NCBI GenBank assembly: GCA_034666705.1
Contig: JAXDLH010000142.1
Location: 1 to 6,558, forward strand
Direction: 5' to 3'
DNA length: 6,558 nucleotides
DNA from: JAXDLH01 sp034666705
Lineage (GTDB): Bacteria; Chloroflexota; UBA6077; SHYK01
Position 1 is the first letter of the stretch; the number at the start of each line of letters is the position of its first letter. Position numbers and translations under genes: made by a program. The notes below the pieces were generated by a model, which searched no databases, was not told where the DNA came from, and was given only the letters and a program-made list of their open reading frames with translations. Of this stretch, positions 1 through 5,353 are shown piece by piece.

Positions 1-60
1 TCCGTGCCGACAGTACTGCGGCCGGGAATACCTGTCAACTTCGGCACCGCCGCCCTGTAG
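1..60 (+). CDS. Possible C-terminal end of an upstream gene (partial)
   Basis: Frame 1 is open from the window edge to a TAG at 58-60 and reads as 19 residues ending in FGTAAL. Most third codon positions are G or C, as in the confirmed genes, and a small hairpin follows 10 bases later. That fits the tail of a + strand gene, but 19 codons are too few to identify a family, and an open frame this short can occur by chance in GC-rich DNA. No function can be assigned. Confidence 0.3.
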   Translation, partial: SVPTVLRPGIPVNFGTAAL

Positions 61-70
61 CACCGCCGCT

Positions 71-83
71 CCCGCTCAGCGGG
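71..83 (+). terminator. Small hairpin after the upstream frame, weak terminator candidate
   Basis: CCCGC (71-75), loop TCA, GCGGG (79-83) form a perfect 5-bp stem followed by TGTT. It lies 10 bases after the TAG at 58-60 and before the promoter of the next gene, which is where a terminator would sit. The stem is short and there is no real T tract, so this is only a candidate. Confidence 0.25.
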
Positions 84-122
84 TGTTCAATCGGCGGGCT
101 ATCCCTATACCCCTACCGTCGT

Positions 123-152
123 TTGACACGTCGCACGCCGCGCCCCTATCCT
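123..152 (+). promoter_or_regulatory. Sigma-A-type promoter for the hydroxy-acid oxidase gene
   Basis: A perfect -35 hexamer TTGACA (123-128) is followed after 18 bases by TATCCT (147-152), which keeps the key TA and final T of a -10 box. Transcription would start near base 159, giving a leader of about 17 bases that holds the GGAGGT ribosome site. The match to the vegetative consensus is good by eye, but no start site has been measured. Confidence 0.5.
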
Positions 153-162
153 CGGGCCCGTT

Positions 163-168
163 GGAGGT
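163..168 (+). promoter_or_regulatory. Ribosome binding site that fixes the oxidase start
   Basis: GGAGGT lies 7 bases before the ATG at 176. The frame stays open upstream to a GTG at 83, but that GTG has no comparable ribosome site and lies upstream of the promoter at 123-152. The site therefore argues for the 371-residue protein rather than the 402-residue one. Confidence 0.7.
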
Positions 169-175
169 GGCTGGC

Positions 176-1291
176 ATGGAGGGTGCGCTGGCGCAAAATT
201 GGCTGACAATCCCGGAGATCGTGCGGGCGGCGCGTGAGCAGTTGCCCAAGCACCTGTGGGACTATTCATGTGGCGGCGCCGAGACCGAGACGACCCTCCG
301 CCGCAATCGCAGCGCATTCGACTACCTCGCCCTGCGCCCCCGCATCCTGACCGGCGTCGGCACGCGCGACACGTCGACAACCTTCCTCGGGTTCCCGCTG
401 GCCCTGCCGGTCATGCTGGCCCCGATCGGCGGTATCGAGCGCTTCAACCCCATCGGCGCCATTGGGCCGGCGCACGTTGCCGAGCGCTGCGGCTCCATCT
501 CGTTCGTCAGCACCGTCGCGGCACCGGCGATGGAGGAGGTGCGCGCCTCCACGAATGGGCCGATCGTCTTTCAGATCTACGTCGAGGGCGACCGCGCCTG
601 GTTTGGCGACTTCGTGCGCCGCATCGAGCAGGCGGGTTTCTCCGCCATTTGCCTCACCGTCGACAACGCCGTGTACGGCCGCCGCGAGCGCGACCTGCAC
701 AATCGCTACGTAGGTCGCTCGACTGGCGCGCGACCGAATCTTTCGGGCGTCTACGCCGGCAGTGCCAGCGCCGATCTGAACCGGGCCGCACTGAACTGGG
801 AAGACCTCGAGTGGCTGCGTGGCTATACGAAGCTGCCCCTGATCCTGAAGGGCGTGGCGTGCGCCGAAGATGCGACGCACGCAGTCGATCTCGGCGTCGA
901 CTGCGTCTACATCTCGAACCACGGCGGCCGCCAACTCGATCACGCCCAGGCGGGGATCGAGATTCTGCCGGAGATCGTGCAAGCGGTGGGCGATCGCGTG
1001 CCGGTCCTGGTGGATGGCGGTTTCATGCGCGGCACGGATGTCGTGAAGGGCCTGGCGCTTGGCGCGACCGCCGTGCTGATCGGTAAGCTAGAAACGTGGG
1101 GACTTTCGGCCGGCGGTGAGGCTGGCCTGGAGCGCGTCGTCGAGCTGCTGACAACAGAGCTGCGCGTGACCATGGGCAACATCGGTGCTGACTCGCTCGC
1201 AGACATTGGGCCCTCGACGATCTGCCCGTCGGTTCCGCCGCCGCCCGACGTCTGGCCCGTTGGCAGCGCCCAGCTCACGCCGTACCTCTAG
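176..1291 (+). CDS. FMN-dependent alpha-hydroxy-acid oxidase/dehydrogenase
   Basis: This is a 371-residue cytosolic TIM-barrel flavoprotein of the glycolate oxidase / lactate dehydrogenase (LldD) family, which oxidises 2-hydroxy acids to 2-oxo acids using FMN. Family landmarks appear in order: DYSCGGAETETTL (Tyr30), LRPRIL (53-58), APIGG (82-86), FQIYVEGDR (Tyr135), TVD then GRRE (Asp163, Arg170), LKGV (Lys225), SNHGGRQLD (247-255, with base His249 and substrate-binding Arg252), DGGFMRGTD (280-288) and TMGNIGADSL near the C-terminus. All main catalytic positions of spinach glycolate oxidase are kept. Two positions near the FMN phosphate differ from the usual sequence: Met284, where DGGVR is common, and Lys304 in IGK, where IGR is common. 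Val114 replaces the Trp that limits substrate size in plant glycolate oxidase. The true substrate and electron acceptor cannot be read from sequence. Length is normal for the family, and start choice rests on the GGAGGT and promoter just upstream. The next gene follows after 94 bases. Confidence 0.93.
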   Translation: MEGALAQNWLTIPEIVRAAREQLPKHLWDYSCGGAETETTLRRNRSAFDYLALRPRILTGVGTRDTSTTFLGFPLALPVMLAPIGGIERFNPIGAIGPAHVAERCGSISFVSTVAAPAMEEVRASTNGPIVFQIYVEGDRAWFGDFVRRIEQAGFSAICLTVDNAVYGRRERDLHNRYVGRSTGARPNLSGVYAGSASADLNRAALNWEDLEWLRGYTKLPLILKGVACAEDATHAVDLGVDCVYISNHGGRQLDHAQAGIEILPEIVQAVGDRVPVLVDGGFMRGTDVVKGLALGATAVLIGKLETWGLSAGGEAGLERVVELLTTELRVTMGNIGADSLADIGPSTICPSVPPPPDVWPVGSAQLTPYL

Positions 1292-1385
1292 CTCGGGTCG
1301 ATCCCCTCGCCACTACCCGTCGCGGGAACACGCGGTGGGCCGGTCCCGTTAGTGATCGTAGGGGAATAACCCCAGGGGGAGCGCC

Positions 1386-1832
1386 ATGGACTACCATGAT
1401 TATCTGATCGAAGACGAGCCGGGGATTCGCGAGATCCTCCAGAGCATGGGGCGCGTCGCCGTGCTGGGCATCAAGACTGAGCAGCAGGCAGGGCAGCCCG
1501 CATTTGACATTCCGGCGTACCTGCACCGCGCGGGATACGACGTGGTGCCGGTGCCCGTCTACTATCCTGAGGTCACTGAGATCCTTGGCGAGCCGGTCTA
1601 TCGTCGCCTGCAGGACGTGCCGGGCGAGATCGACGTAATCGATGTGTTCCGCCGCCCACAGGACATCGCGCAGCACGTCGACGACATCATCGCCAAGCGC
1701 CCGAAGGCGGTCTGGTTCCAGCTTGGTATTCGCAATGAGACGGCGGCCGAGCAACTCGCACAGGCGGGGATCAAGGTCGTGCAGGACCGCTGCATCATGG
1801 TGGAGCATCGCCGTCTCGCTCGTGCGGCCTGA
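1386..1832 (+). CDS. CoA-binding domain protein (YccU/COG1832-like)
   Basis: This 148-residue soluble protein is a single Rossmann-type CoA-binding domain (CoA_binding_2 family), of about the usual length. The first beta strand and nucleotide loop are VAVLGIK (24-30). They are followed by GYDVVPVPVY (50-59), the conserved EILGEPVY (65-72), IDVIDVFRRP (82-91), and the family signature from KAVWFQLGIRNE (107-118) to VVQDRCIMVEHRRL (131-144), including Cys136. The fold is related to the CoA-binding part of succinyl-CoA synthetase, but stand-alone members have no settled enzymatic role. The ATG has a strong purine run, AGGGGGAG (1374-1381), 4 bases upstream. A small GGGG-AATAA-CCCC hairpin (1361-1373) sits right before that ribosome site. 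I see no convincing promoter in the 94-base gap after the oxidase, so co-transcription with it is possible but unproven. Confidence 0.9.
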   Translation: MDYHDYLIEDEPGIREILQSMGRVAVLGIKTEQQAGQPAFDIPAYLHRAGYDVVPVPVYYPEVTEILGEPVYRRLQDVPGEIDVIDVFRRPQDIAQHVDDIIAKRPKAVWFQLGIRNETAAEQLAQAGIKVVQDRCIMVEHRRLARAA

Positions 1833-1836
1833 GGCG

Positions 1837-1860
1837 ATTGCGGATTAGCAATTGCGGATT
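1837..1860. repeat. Short intergenic direct repeat, ATTGCGGATT twice
   Basis: ATTGCGGATT occurs at 1837-1846 and again at 1851-1860, with AGCA between. The same bases can fold: 1835-1841 pairs with 1848-1854 (one G-T pair) around the loop GGATTA. It starts 4 bases after the stop of the CoA-binding gene. There is no T tract, so it is not a standard intrinsic terminator. It resembles the short AT-richer intergenic repeats of the GCAATCCGCAAT type that I recall from other bacteria with GC-rich genomes; membership of a family is inference. Confidence 0.5.
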
Positions 1861-1863
1861 TGG

Positions 1864-1876
1864 TGGGAACGTCCCA
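1864..1876. promoter_or_regulatory. 13-bp palindrome upstream of the PAP2 gene, possible operator
   Basis: TGGGA (1864-1868), ACG, TCCCA (1872-1876) is a perfect inverted repeat 28 bases before the PAP2 start. It resembles LacI-family operators such as TGGGAACGTTCCCA but is one base shorter, so the half-site spacing is wrong for that class. No regulator gene is nearby. It may be chance. Confidence 0.2.
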
Positions 1877-1903
1877 GATCCGCGCTGCTGCATCGGCTGA
1901 TGA

Positions 1904-2611
1904 ATGGATAGAGGTCTGGCAGCGGACGTCATAGCGTCGCCCCTGGTTGACCGCGCTCGTGCGCGGCTCGGCCTCGCATACGTGCTGAGCGCGCTCGGCG
2001 TCTTCGCAGTTCTCTTCGCGCTCGTCCGCACCAATCGAAGCGCCGCGGCGGATCTCGCCATCACCCTCCGACTGCAGCGACGACGCTGGCCCTGGCTCGA
2101 GCGGCTGATGTGGTTGGTGTCCTGGCCCGGCTTTCCGCCGCAGAGCCGCTTGCTGCCGCCACTCCTGGCGCTGCTGTGGTGGCGGCTCGGGCTGCGGCTC
2201 GAGGCATCGATGCAATTGCTCGCCTGGGGCACCAGTGGCATCTCGGGTTTCTTCAAGCTGCTGATGCGGCGCAAACGCCCTGCTGCGCCAGAGGTGCGCG
2301 TGGTCGTCGCCCGCCTCGGTGGTTCGAGTTTCCCGAGCGGGCACGTGCTGAATTACATTGGCACGTTTGGTGTCCTCGCCTACCTGGTGCAGACGCTGGT
2401 CCGCCCGGCGGCGCTGCGGCGCCCAATCGTGGCATCGCTCGTCGCCGCCATCATTCTCGTCGGACCGAGCCGCATCTACGAAGGGCACCATTGGCCTACG
2501 GACGTCCTCGCCTCGTACTTGCTGGGCACCTCCTATCTTGCGGGCATCATCGCGCTCTACCAGCGCCTCAAGGCTACCGACGCTTCGCCAGGCCGCTTCG
2601 GGTCTGCGTGA
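1904..2611 (+). CDS. Membrane PAP2-family phosphatase
   Basis: This 235-residue polytopic membrane protein belongs to the PAP2 (type 2 phosphatidic acid phosphatase) superfamily, which removes phosphate from lipid phosphates or undecaprenyl pyrophosphate at the outer face of the membrane. All three active-site motifs are complete: KLLMRRKRP (118-126, the KxxxxxxRP motif), PSGH (144-147, His147), and SRIYEGHHWPTD (189-200, with Arg190, nucleophile His196 and Asp200). Hydrophobic segments lie near 24-41, 83-93, 103-120, 150-166, 176-188 and 202-218, about the six helices usual for the family. The substrate cannot be decided; undecaprenyl-PP recycling (BacA-independent, PgpB-like) and general lipid phosphate turnover are both possible. 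The ATG at 1904 lacks a clear Shine-Dalgarno sequence, so the N-terminus is the least certain part; GTG at 1982 would leave out the first 26 residues. The neighbours do not narrow the role. Confidence 0.93.
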   Translation: MDRGLAADVIASPLVDRARARLGLAYVLSALGVFAVLFALVRTNRSAAADLAITLRLQRRRWPWLERLMWLVSWPGFPPQSRLLPPLLALLWWRLGLRLEASMQLLAWGTSGISGFFKLLMRRKRPAAPEVRVVVARLGGSSFPSGHVLNYIGTFGVLAYLVQTLVRPAALRRPIVASLVAAIILVGPSRIYEGHHWPTDVLASYLLGTSYLAGIIALYQRLKATDASPGRFGSA

Positions 2612-2711
2612 CCGCGAGGCGCCCGTGCGAGGCTCGTGGGCGCCGCCTTGGTGATCCGGCGCACTGCAACGGTACCGCCCGAATTTGCGTTTCACATGAC
2701 AAGGGCACTGC

Positions 2712-2744
2712 CGTGTTACGGCGAGTGCGGTACGCTGTAACACG
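2712..2744. promoter_or_regulatory. Inverted repeat upstream of the histidine kinase (operator or RNA hairpin)
   Basis: CGTGTTAC (2712-2719) and GTAACACG (2737-2744) are a perfect 8-bp inverted repeat. The stem can extend inward through G2720-T2736 and GGC-type pairs 2721-2723/2733-2735, giving 12 pairs around a 9-base loop. It lies 100 bases after the PAP2 stop and 83 bases before the kinase start. It could be a terminator stem without a T tract, a two-half-site operator with 25 bp between half-site centres, or a leader hairpin. The sequence alone does not decide. Confidence 0.5.
2726..2738 (+). promoter_or_regulatory. TGCGGTACGCTGT motif, possible -10 region of the kinase gene
   Basis: The core TACGCT (2731-2736) fits the TAnnnT pattern of a -10 box, 89 bases before the kinase start. 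A close copy (two transitions) stands at 5266-5278 upstream of the YgjP-like gene. I cannot find a -35 hexamer at the proper spacing for either, so promoter function is only a suggestion from the shared sequence and position. Confidence 0.3.
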
Positions 2745-2827
2745 CTGAACGTCCGACCCGGTTCGCTTCTGGACATGGCATGGCGATTGACTGAATTGCC
2801 ATCGCAACGGAGCTAGCGATTCCAGGG

Positions 2828-4264
2828 ATGGCATTGACGCAGCCGTCGTCGCGGCCTCCATCAAATCCGGGCTTGTGGCCAGGCGATCGCAGCCTGCCTG
2901 CTCGGGCGCTGTCCGCCGCCATCCTCCTCCTTGCGATTGCCCTGCTTCTGATGGTCCCGGGCTTCGATGGGCTCCTGCTCCCTATCTACGGTCCACTGGT
3001 AGTCGCCATGATCGTCGGCGCGCTGCTCACCGTCCGCTTGCGGCCCCAGAGCTTCGCAGCCAGCAGCATGGTGGTGATTCCCACGGTTACAGCGTATGTG
3101 CGCCTGGGTGGCTCGGCGCTCCCCGCGTTCGCACTTGCGCTAATGGCCGCCGGCCTCATCAAACGCGCGCCCTGGGCGCGCGTGCTCCTGGCGACGGCGT
3201 GTGACGTCGTCGCCTTCGGTGCCGCCCACGGGTTCGCACAAACCGTCGCTGGGGATAGCCTGCTAGTCGCTATCGCCTTCGCTATCAGCTTCCCGTGCCT
3301 CCGCGTCGCGCTCCGGTGGCTGGCGCAGCGGACCGGCGTGCTGGAGGTTGCGGCGGATCGGACCGACGAGCCCAACCTCTGGCTGTCCCTGGCGCTCGTG
3401 CCGCTCGCCGTCCTCCCGATCGTCGCCTGGCTGCGGCTCGGCGACGGCGCGTTGCTGCTCAGCCTTGCCGCGCTGCTCGTGGTGCTATTCGTCGCGCGCG
3501 AGGCGGCCAATCTCGCAGTGACGCGCGCAGAGGTGGAGGCCGAGCGCGATCGACTCGCGACGGCGAACACGCTGCAAGATGAGTTGATCCATCTGATCAC
3601 GCACGACGTGCGGAGCCCGCTCACGGCGATTCTTGGGTATGCGCAGCTCGGGCGCAACGCGCTGGGGCGCCACAATGTGGAGCGCGTGCCGGAATATCTC
3701 GACAAGATCGAACAAGGCAGCCGCACCGTGGAGCGCCTGATCGACAATTTGTTGCGCCTGAGCCAGATCGAGCGGACCGGCGAATTGCCGCCACCCGAAG
3801 TGGTCGCCCTCTCCGAAGTTGCAGCCGAGGTTGCAGACACGCTCCGCCCGTTGGCTGAGAGCAAGCCGCTCGAGCTCCGCGTCGATCTCCCCGCGGTGCC
3901 GCTCTGGACGTACGCGCCTCCCGTGCTCCTTCGCGAGGCGCTCAGCAATCTCGTGAGCAACGCGATCAAATACACTCCGGCCGGTGGAGCTGTCACCCTA
4001 TGGATGCGTGCCGGCGATGATCCTGCTGTGGTGCTGCTCGGGGTGACGGATACTGGCATCGGCATGAGCGACCAGGACCTGGGACGGCTCTTCAACCGGT
4101 TCTTCCGCAGTCATGATCCGCGGGCCCGCGAGCAACAGGGCACCGGGCTTGGGCTGTCGCTCACCCGTAGCGTCACCGAGCGGATCGGCGGCAAGATCCT
4201 CGTGACGAGCGCGCTGGACGAGGGCACCACCTTCACGCTCGTGCTGCCGGCGCATCAGCCATGA
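2828..4264 (+). CDS. Polytopic membrane sensor histidine kinase
   Basis: This 478-residue kinase senses a signal at the membrane, autophosphorylates on histidine and passes phosphate to a response regulator. The N-terminal half (about 28-225) has seven or eight hydrophobic segments, near 28-44, 49-69, 78-90, 94-111, 116-138, 142-164, 184-202 and 205-222, and no large extracytoplasmic loop. A charged, coiled-coil-like linker (225-250) leads to the HisKA dimerisation domain with HDVRSPLTAI (phospho-acceptor His259). The ATPase domain has the N box around Asn378 (NLVSNAIKYTP), the G1 box DTGIGM (Asp408), the F box LFNRFF, and the G2 box GTGLGL (438-443). All catalytic boxes are intact. There is no receiver domain and no response regulator in the window, so it is an orphan here. 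The nearest Shine-Dalgarno-like GGAG (2809-2812) is 15 bases from the ATG, which is poor; no upstream start exists because of an in-frame TGA at 2792. Its stop overlaps the start of the next gene. Confidence 0.95.
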   Translation: MALTQPSSRPPSNPGLWPGDRSLPARALSAAILLLAIALLLMVPGFDGLLLPIYGPLVVAMIVGALLTVRLRPQSFAASSMVVIPTVTAYVRLGGSALPAFALALMAAGLIKRAPWARVLLATACDVVAFGAAHGFAQTVAGDSLLVAIAFAISFPCLRVALRWLAQRTGVLEVAADRTDEPNLWLSLALVPLAVLPIVAWLRLGDGALLLSLAALLVVLFVAREAANLAVTRAEVEAERDRLATANTLQDELIHLITHDVRSPLTAILGYAQLGRNALGRHNVERVPEYLDKIEQGSRTVERLIDNLLRLSQIERTGELPPPEVVALSEVAAEVADTLRPLAESKPLELRVDLPAVPLWTYAPPVLLREALSNLVSNAIKYTPAGGAVTLWMRAGDDPAVVLLGVTDTGIGMSDQDLGRLFNRFFRSHDPRAREQQGTGLGLSLTRSVTERIGGKILVTSALDEGTTFTLVLPAHQP

Positions 4265-5229
4265 AATCGTGGCGCAGGCTTCCCGTCATTCGGGCGTGGC
4301 GCGTTGGTCCTGGGCCCGGCGAGGCGCTCGGCCTCGCCTACGCTGGCGCCGCCGGGCTGGCGATGATCGGCGTGATCCTCGTCGTCCTCTTCACGCCGGC
4401 GCGGCAGGTAATCGAGCAGGTGCTCGCCGTGCCCTTCGGTCCGATATTCAGCGGGGAAGCCGGCACGCTGCAGTCGCAAGGCGCCCGCCAGCCAACGGTC
4501 GTCGCAGACGTCGCAGTTGGCGCAGTGCCAGAAGCTGCCGCGGAGTCGCCGGTGCCCACGGCGACGTCGAGCCCCGTGCCGCCGCCGGCGACCGAGCCCG
4601 CGCTCGACGACACGCCTGTCGACGATGAGGTTGCGCCGGCGACAGACGAAGTGCCCCCGGCAAATGTATTGCCCGCACTACCGGCTGCGCCGGTCATCGT
4701 GGTGCCTACCCCCCGGGTCGCACTGGCAAGCACGGCGACGACTGAGCCCCTGGCAGTTTCCATTCCTCCGCCACCTCCCAACGTGCCAGTGACGGCTACG
4801 GTGACCCACACACCGACTCCACGGCCAGCGCCCACATCCACCAGCGCGCCGGCCACCGCGACGGAACTGGTCCCGACGGCGACGCCCATCGTGTTTACGC
4901 CGACGTCCGTCCCGACGACGTCCACCCCACCAACGCCGACCGCAATCCCGGCGCTCAGTGCATTTGTGAGCTCGCCGACGGCAATCGCGGCTGCGGAAGG
5001 ACCGCTGGATTTGGTCCGGACCGAGCTTCCAATCCTGCCGAGCCTACTGCCTTCCGTCGCGACTGTCCCCTTAATCCCCTCGGCCACCCGGACTCCTCGG
5101 GCTACGGTCCTGCCGCTCGTTCCCACGATCGAGCGTCGCCAGTTGCCGATCCAGGTGCCGGTCCAGGCGCCGGTGCCGCCCCTTCGTCTGCTTACCATGC
5201 TTCCGTTGCATCCTGGGGATTTGCCGTAG
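4261..5229 (+). CDS. Single-pass membrane protein with long Pro/Thr-rich extracellular stalk
   Basis: I recognise no domain family in this 322-residue protein. A basic N-terminus (Lys2, Arg5, Arg6, Arg11, Arg14) precedes one hydrophobic helix (about 22-44), so the predicted topology is N-in with about 275 residues outside. Residues about 95-245 are low complexity and dominated by Pro, Thr, Ala, Ser and Val, with runs such as VTHTPTPRP, TATPIVFTPT and an acidic patch (DDTPVDDEVAP). The last 75 residues are less repetitive, rich in Leu, Pro and Val, and end in HPGDLP without a folded-looking module. No cleavage site, sortase motif or cysteine is visible. The ATG overlaps the kinase TGA as ATGA (4261-4264), so translation is probably coupled and the two products are likely made together. 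By inference it could span the cell wall as a stalk or an accessory to the kinase. The Thr/Ser content would suit O-glycosylation. Confidence 0.85.
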   Translation: MKSWRRLPVIRAWRVGPGPGEALGLAYAGAAGLAMIGVILVVLFTPARQVIEQVLAVPFGPIFSGEAGTLQSQGARQPTVVADVAVGAVPEAAAESPVPTATSSPVPPPATEPALDDTPVDDEVAPATDEVPPANVLPALPAAPVIVVPTPRVALASTATTEPLAVSIPPPPPNVPVTATVTHTPTPRPAPTSTSAPATATELVPTATPIVFTPTSVPTTSTPPTPTAIPALSAFVSSPTAIAAAEGPLDLVRTELPILPSLLPSVATVPLIPSATRTPRATVLPLVPTIERRQLPIQVPVQAPVPPLRLLTMLPLHPGDLP

Positions 5230-5249
5230 CTGCGGCGAATGCGGTCGAG

Positions 5250-5300
5250 CCCCGACGAGGCGGCCTGCGATACGCTATCCGCCACGAGCAATCGTCGGGG
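5250..5300 (+). promoter_or_regulatory. Structured leader hairpin upstream of the YgjP-like gene
   Basis: CCCCGACGA (5250-5258) and TCGTCGGGG (5292-5300) form a perfect 9-bp stem. Inside it GGCGG (5259-5263) pairs with CCGCC (5279-5283), and GCG (5267-5269) with CGC (5273-5275), leaving an 8-base bulge (5284-5291). It begins 20 bases after the stalk-protein stop, so it could terminate that transcript (no T tract follows) or act in the next gene's leader. Its 3' arm contains the GGGG of a Shine-Dalgarno sequence, GGGGAG (5297-5302), for the small ORF at 5310; folding would hide that site. Confidence 0.5.
5266..5278 (+). promoter_or_regulatory. TGCGATACGCTAT motif, second copy
   Basis: This matches the kinase-upstream copy (2726-2738) at 11 of 13 bases, both differences being G/A. 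TACGCT at 5271-5276 could be a -10 box, giving a start near 5283 and a leader of about 70 bases. No matching -35 is visible. It lies inside the apical part of the leader hairpin, as the first copy lies inside its own inverted repeat. Confidence 0.3.
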
Positions 5301-5309
5301 AGTGCCTCT

Positions 5310-5345
5310 ATGGTCGCGGCAGTGGGCTCGGAGCAGGGAAGTTGA
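5310..5345 (+). CDS. Possible 11-codon leader ORF
   Basis: ATG at 5310 has a strong Shine-Dalgarno sequence, GGGGAG (5297-5302), 7 bases upstream and reads MVAAVGSEQGS before TGA at 5343-5345. The stop overlaps the TTG at 5342 (as TTGA) that can begin the YgjP-like gene and lies 8 bases before that gene's ATG at 5354. This arrangement would allow termination-reinitiation coupling. The ribosome site is better than any seen for the downstream gene. The peptide itself shows no attenuation-type codon run, and so short an ORF could be accidental. Confidence 0.35.
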   Translation: MVAAVGSEQGS

Positions 5346-5353
5346 CACGAGCC

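Noticed and set aside
256..1086. 276-codon + strand frame inside the oxidase gene
   Set aside because: It is Arg-rich out-of-frame translation of a clear flavoprotein gene.
1316..1348. Competing small stems CCCG/CGGG and CGGGA/TCCCG after the oxidase stop
   Set aside because: Stems are only 4-5 bp, loops are loose and no T tract follows, so this is not reported as a terminator.
1598..2776. 392-codon open frame on the - strand over the CoA-binding and PAP2 genes
   Set aside because: It is Arg/Gln/Pro-rich with no domain pattern and lies opposite two genes with complete family motifs; long antisense frames are expected in GC-rich DNA.
2775..2816. 13-codon ORF in the kinase leader
   Set aside because: It has no usable Shine-Dalgarno sequence (GGA is only one base from the ATG), unlike the small ORF at 5310.
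2986..4095. 369-codon open frame on the - strand over the histidine kinase
   Set aside because: The product is Ser/Arg/Thr-rich low complexity, the mirror of kinase codons, and the + strand has every kinase box intact.
4338..5348. 336-codon Gly/Val/Thr/Ala-rich frame on the - strand that looks like a repetitive surface protein
   Set aside because: Its composition is what the complement of Pro/Thr/Ala codons gives. The + strand ORF has a coherent N-terminus, membrane helix and coupled start.
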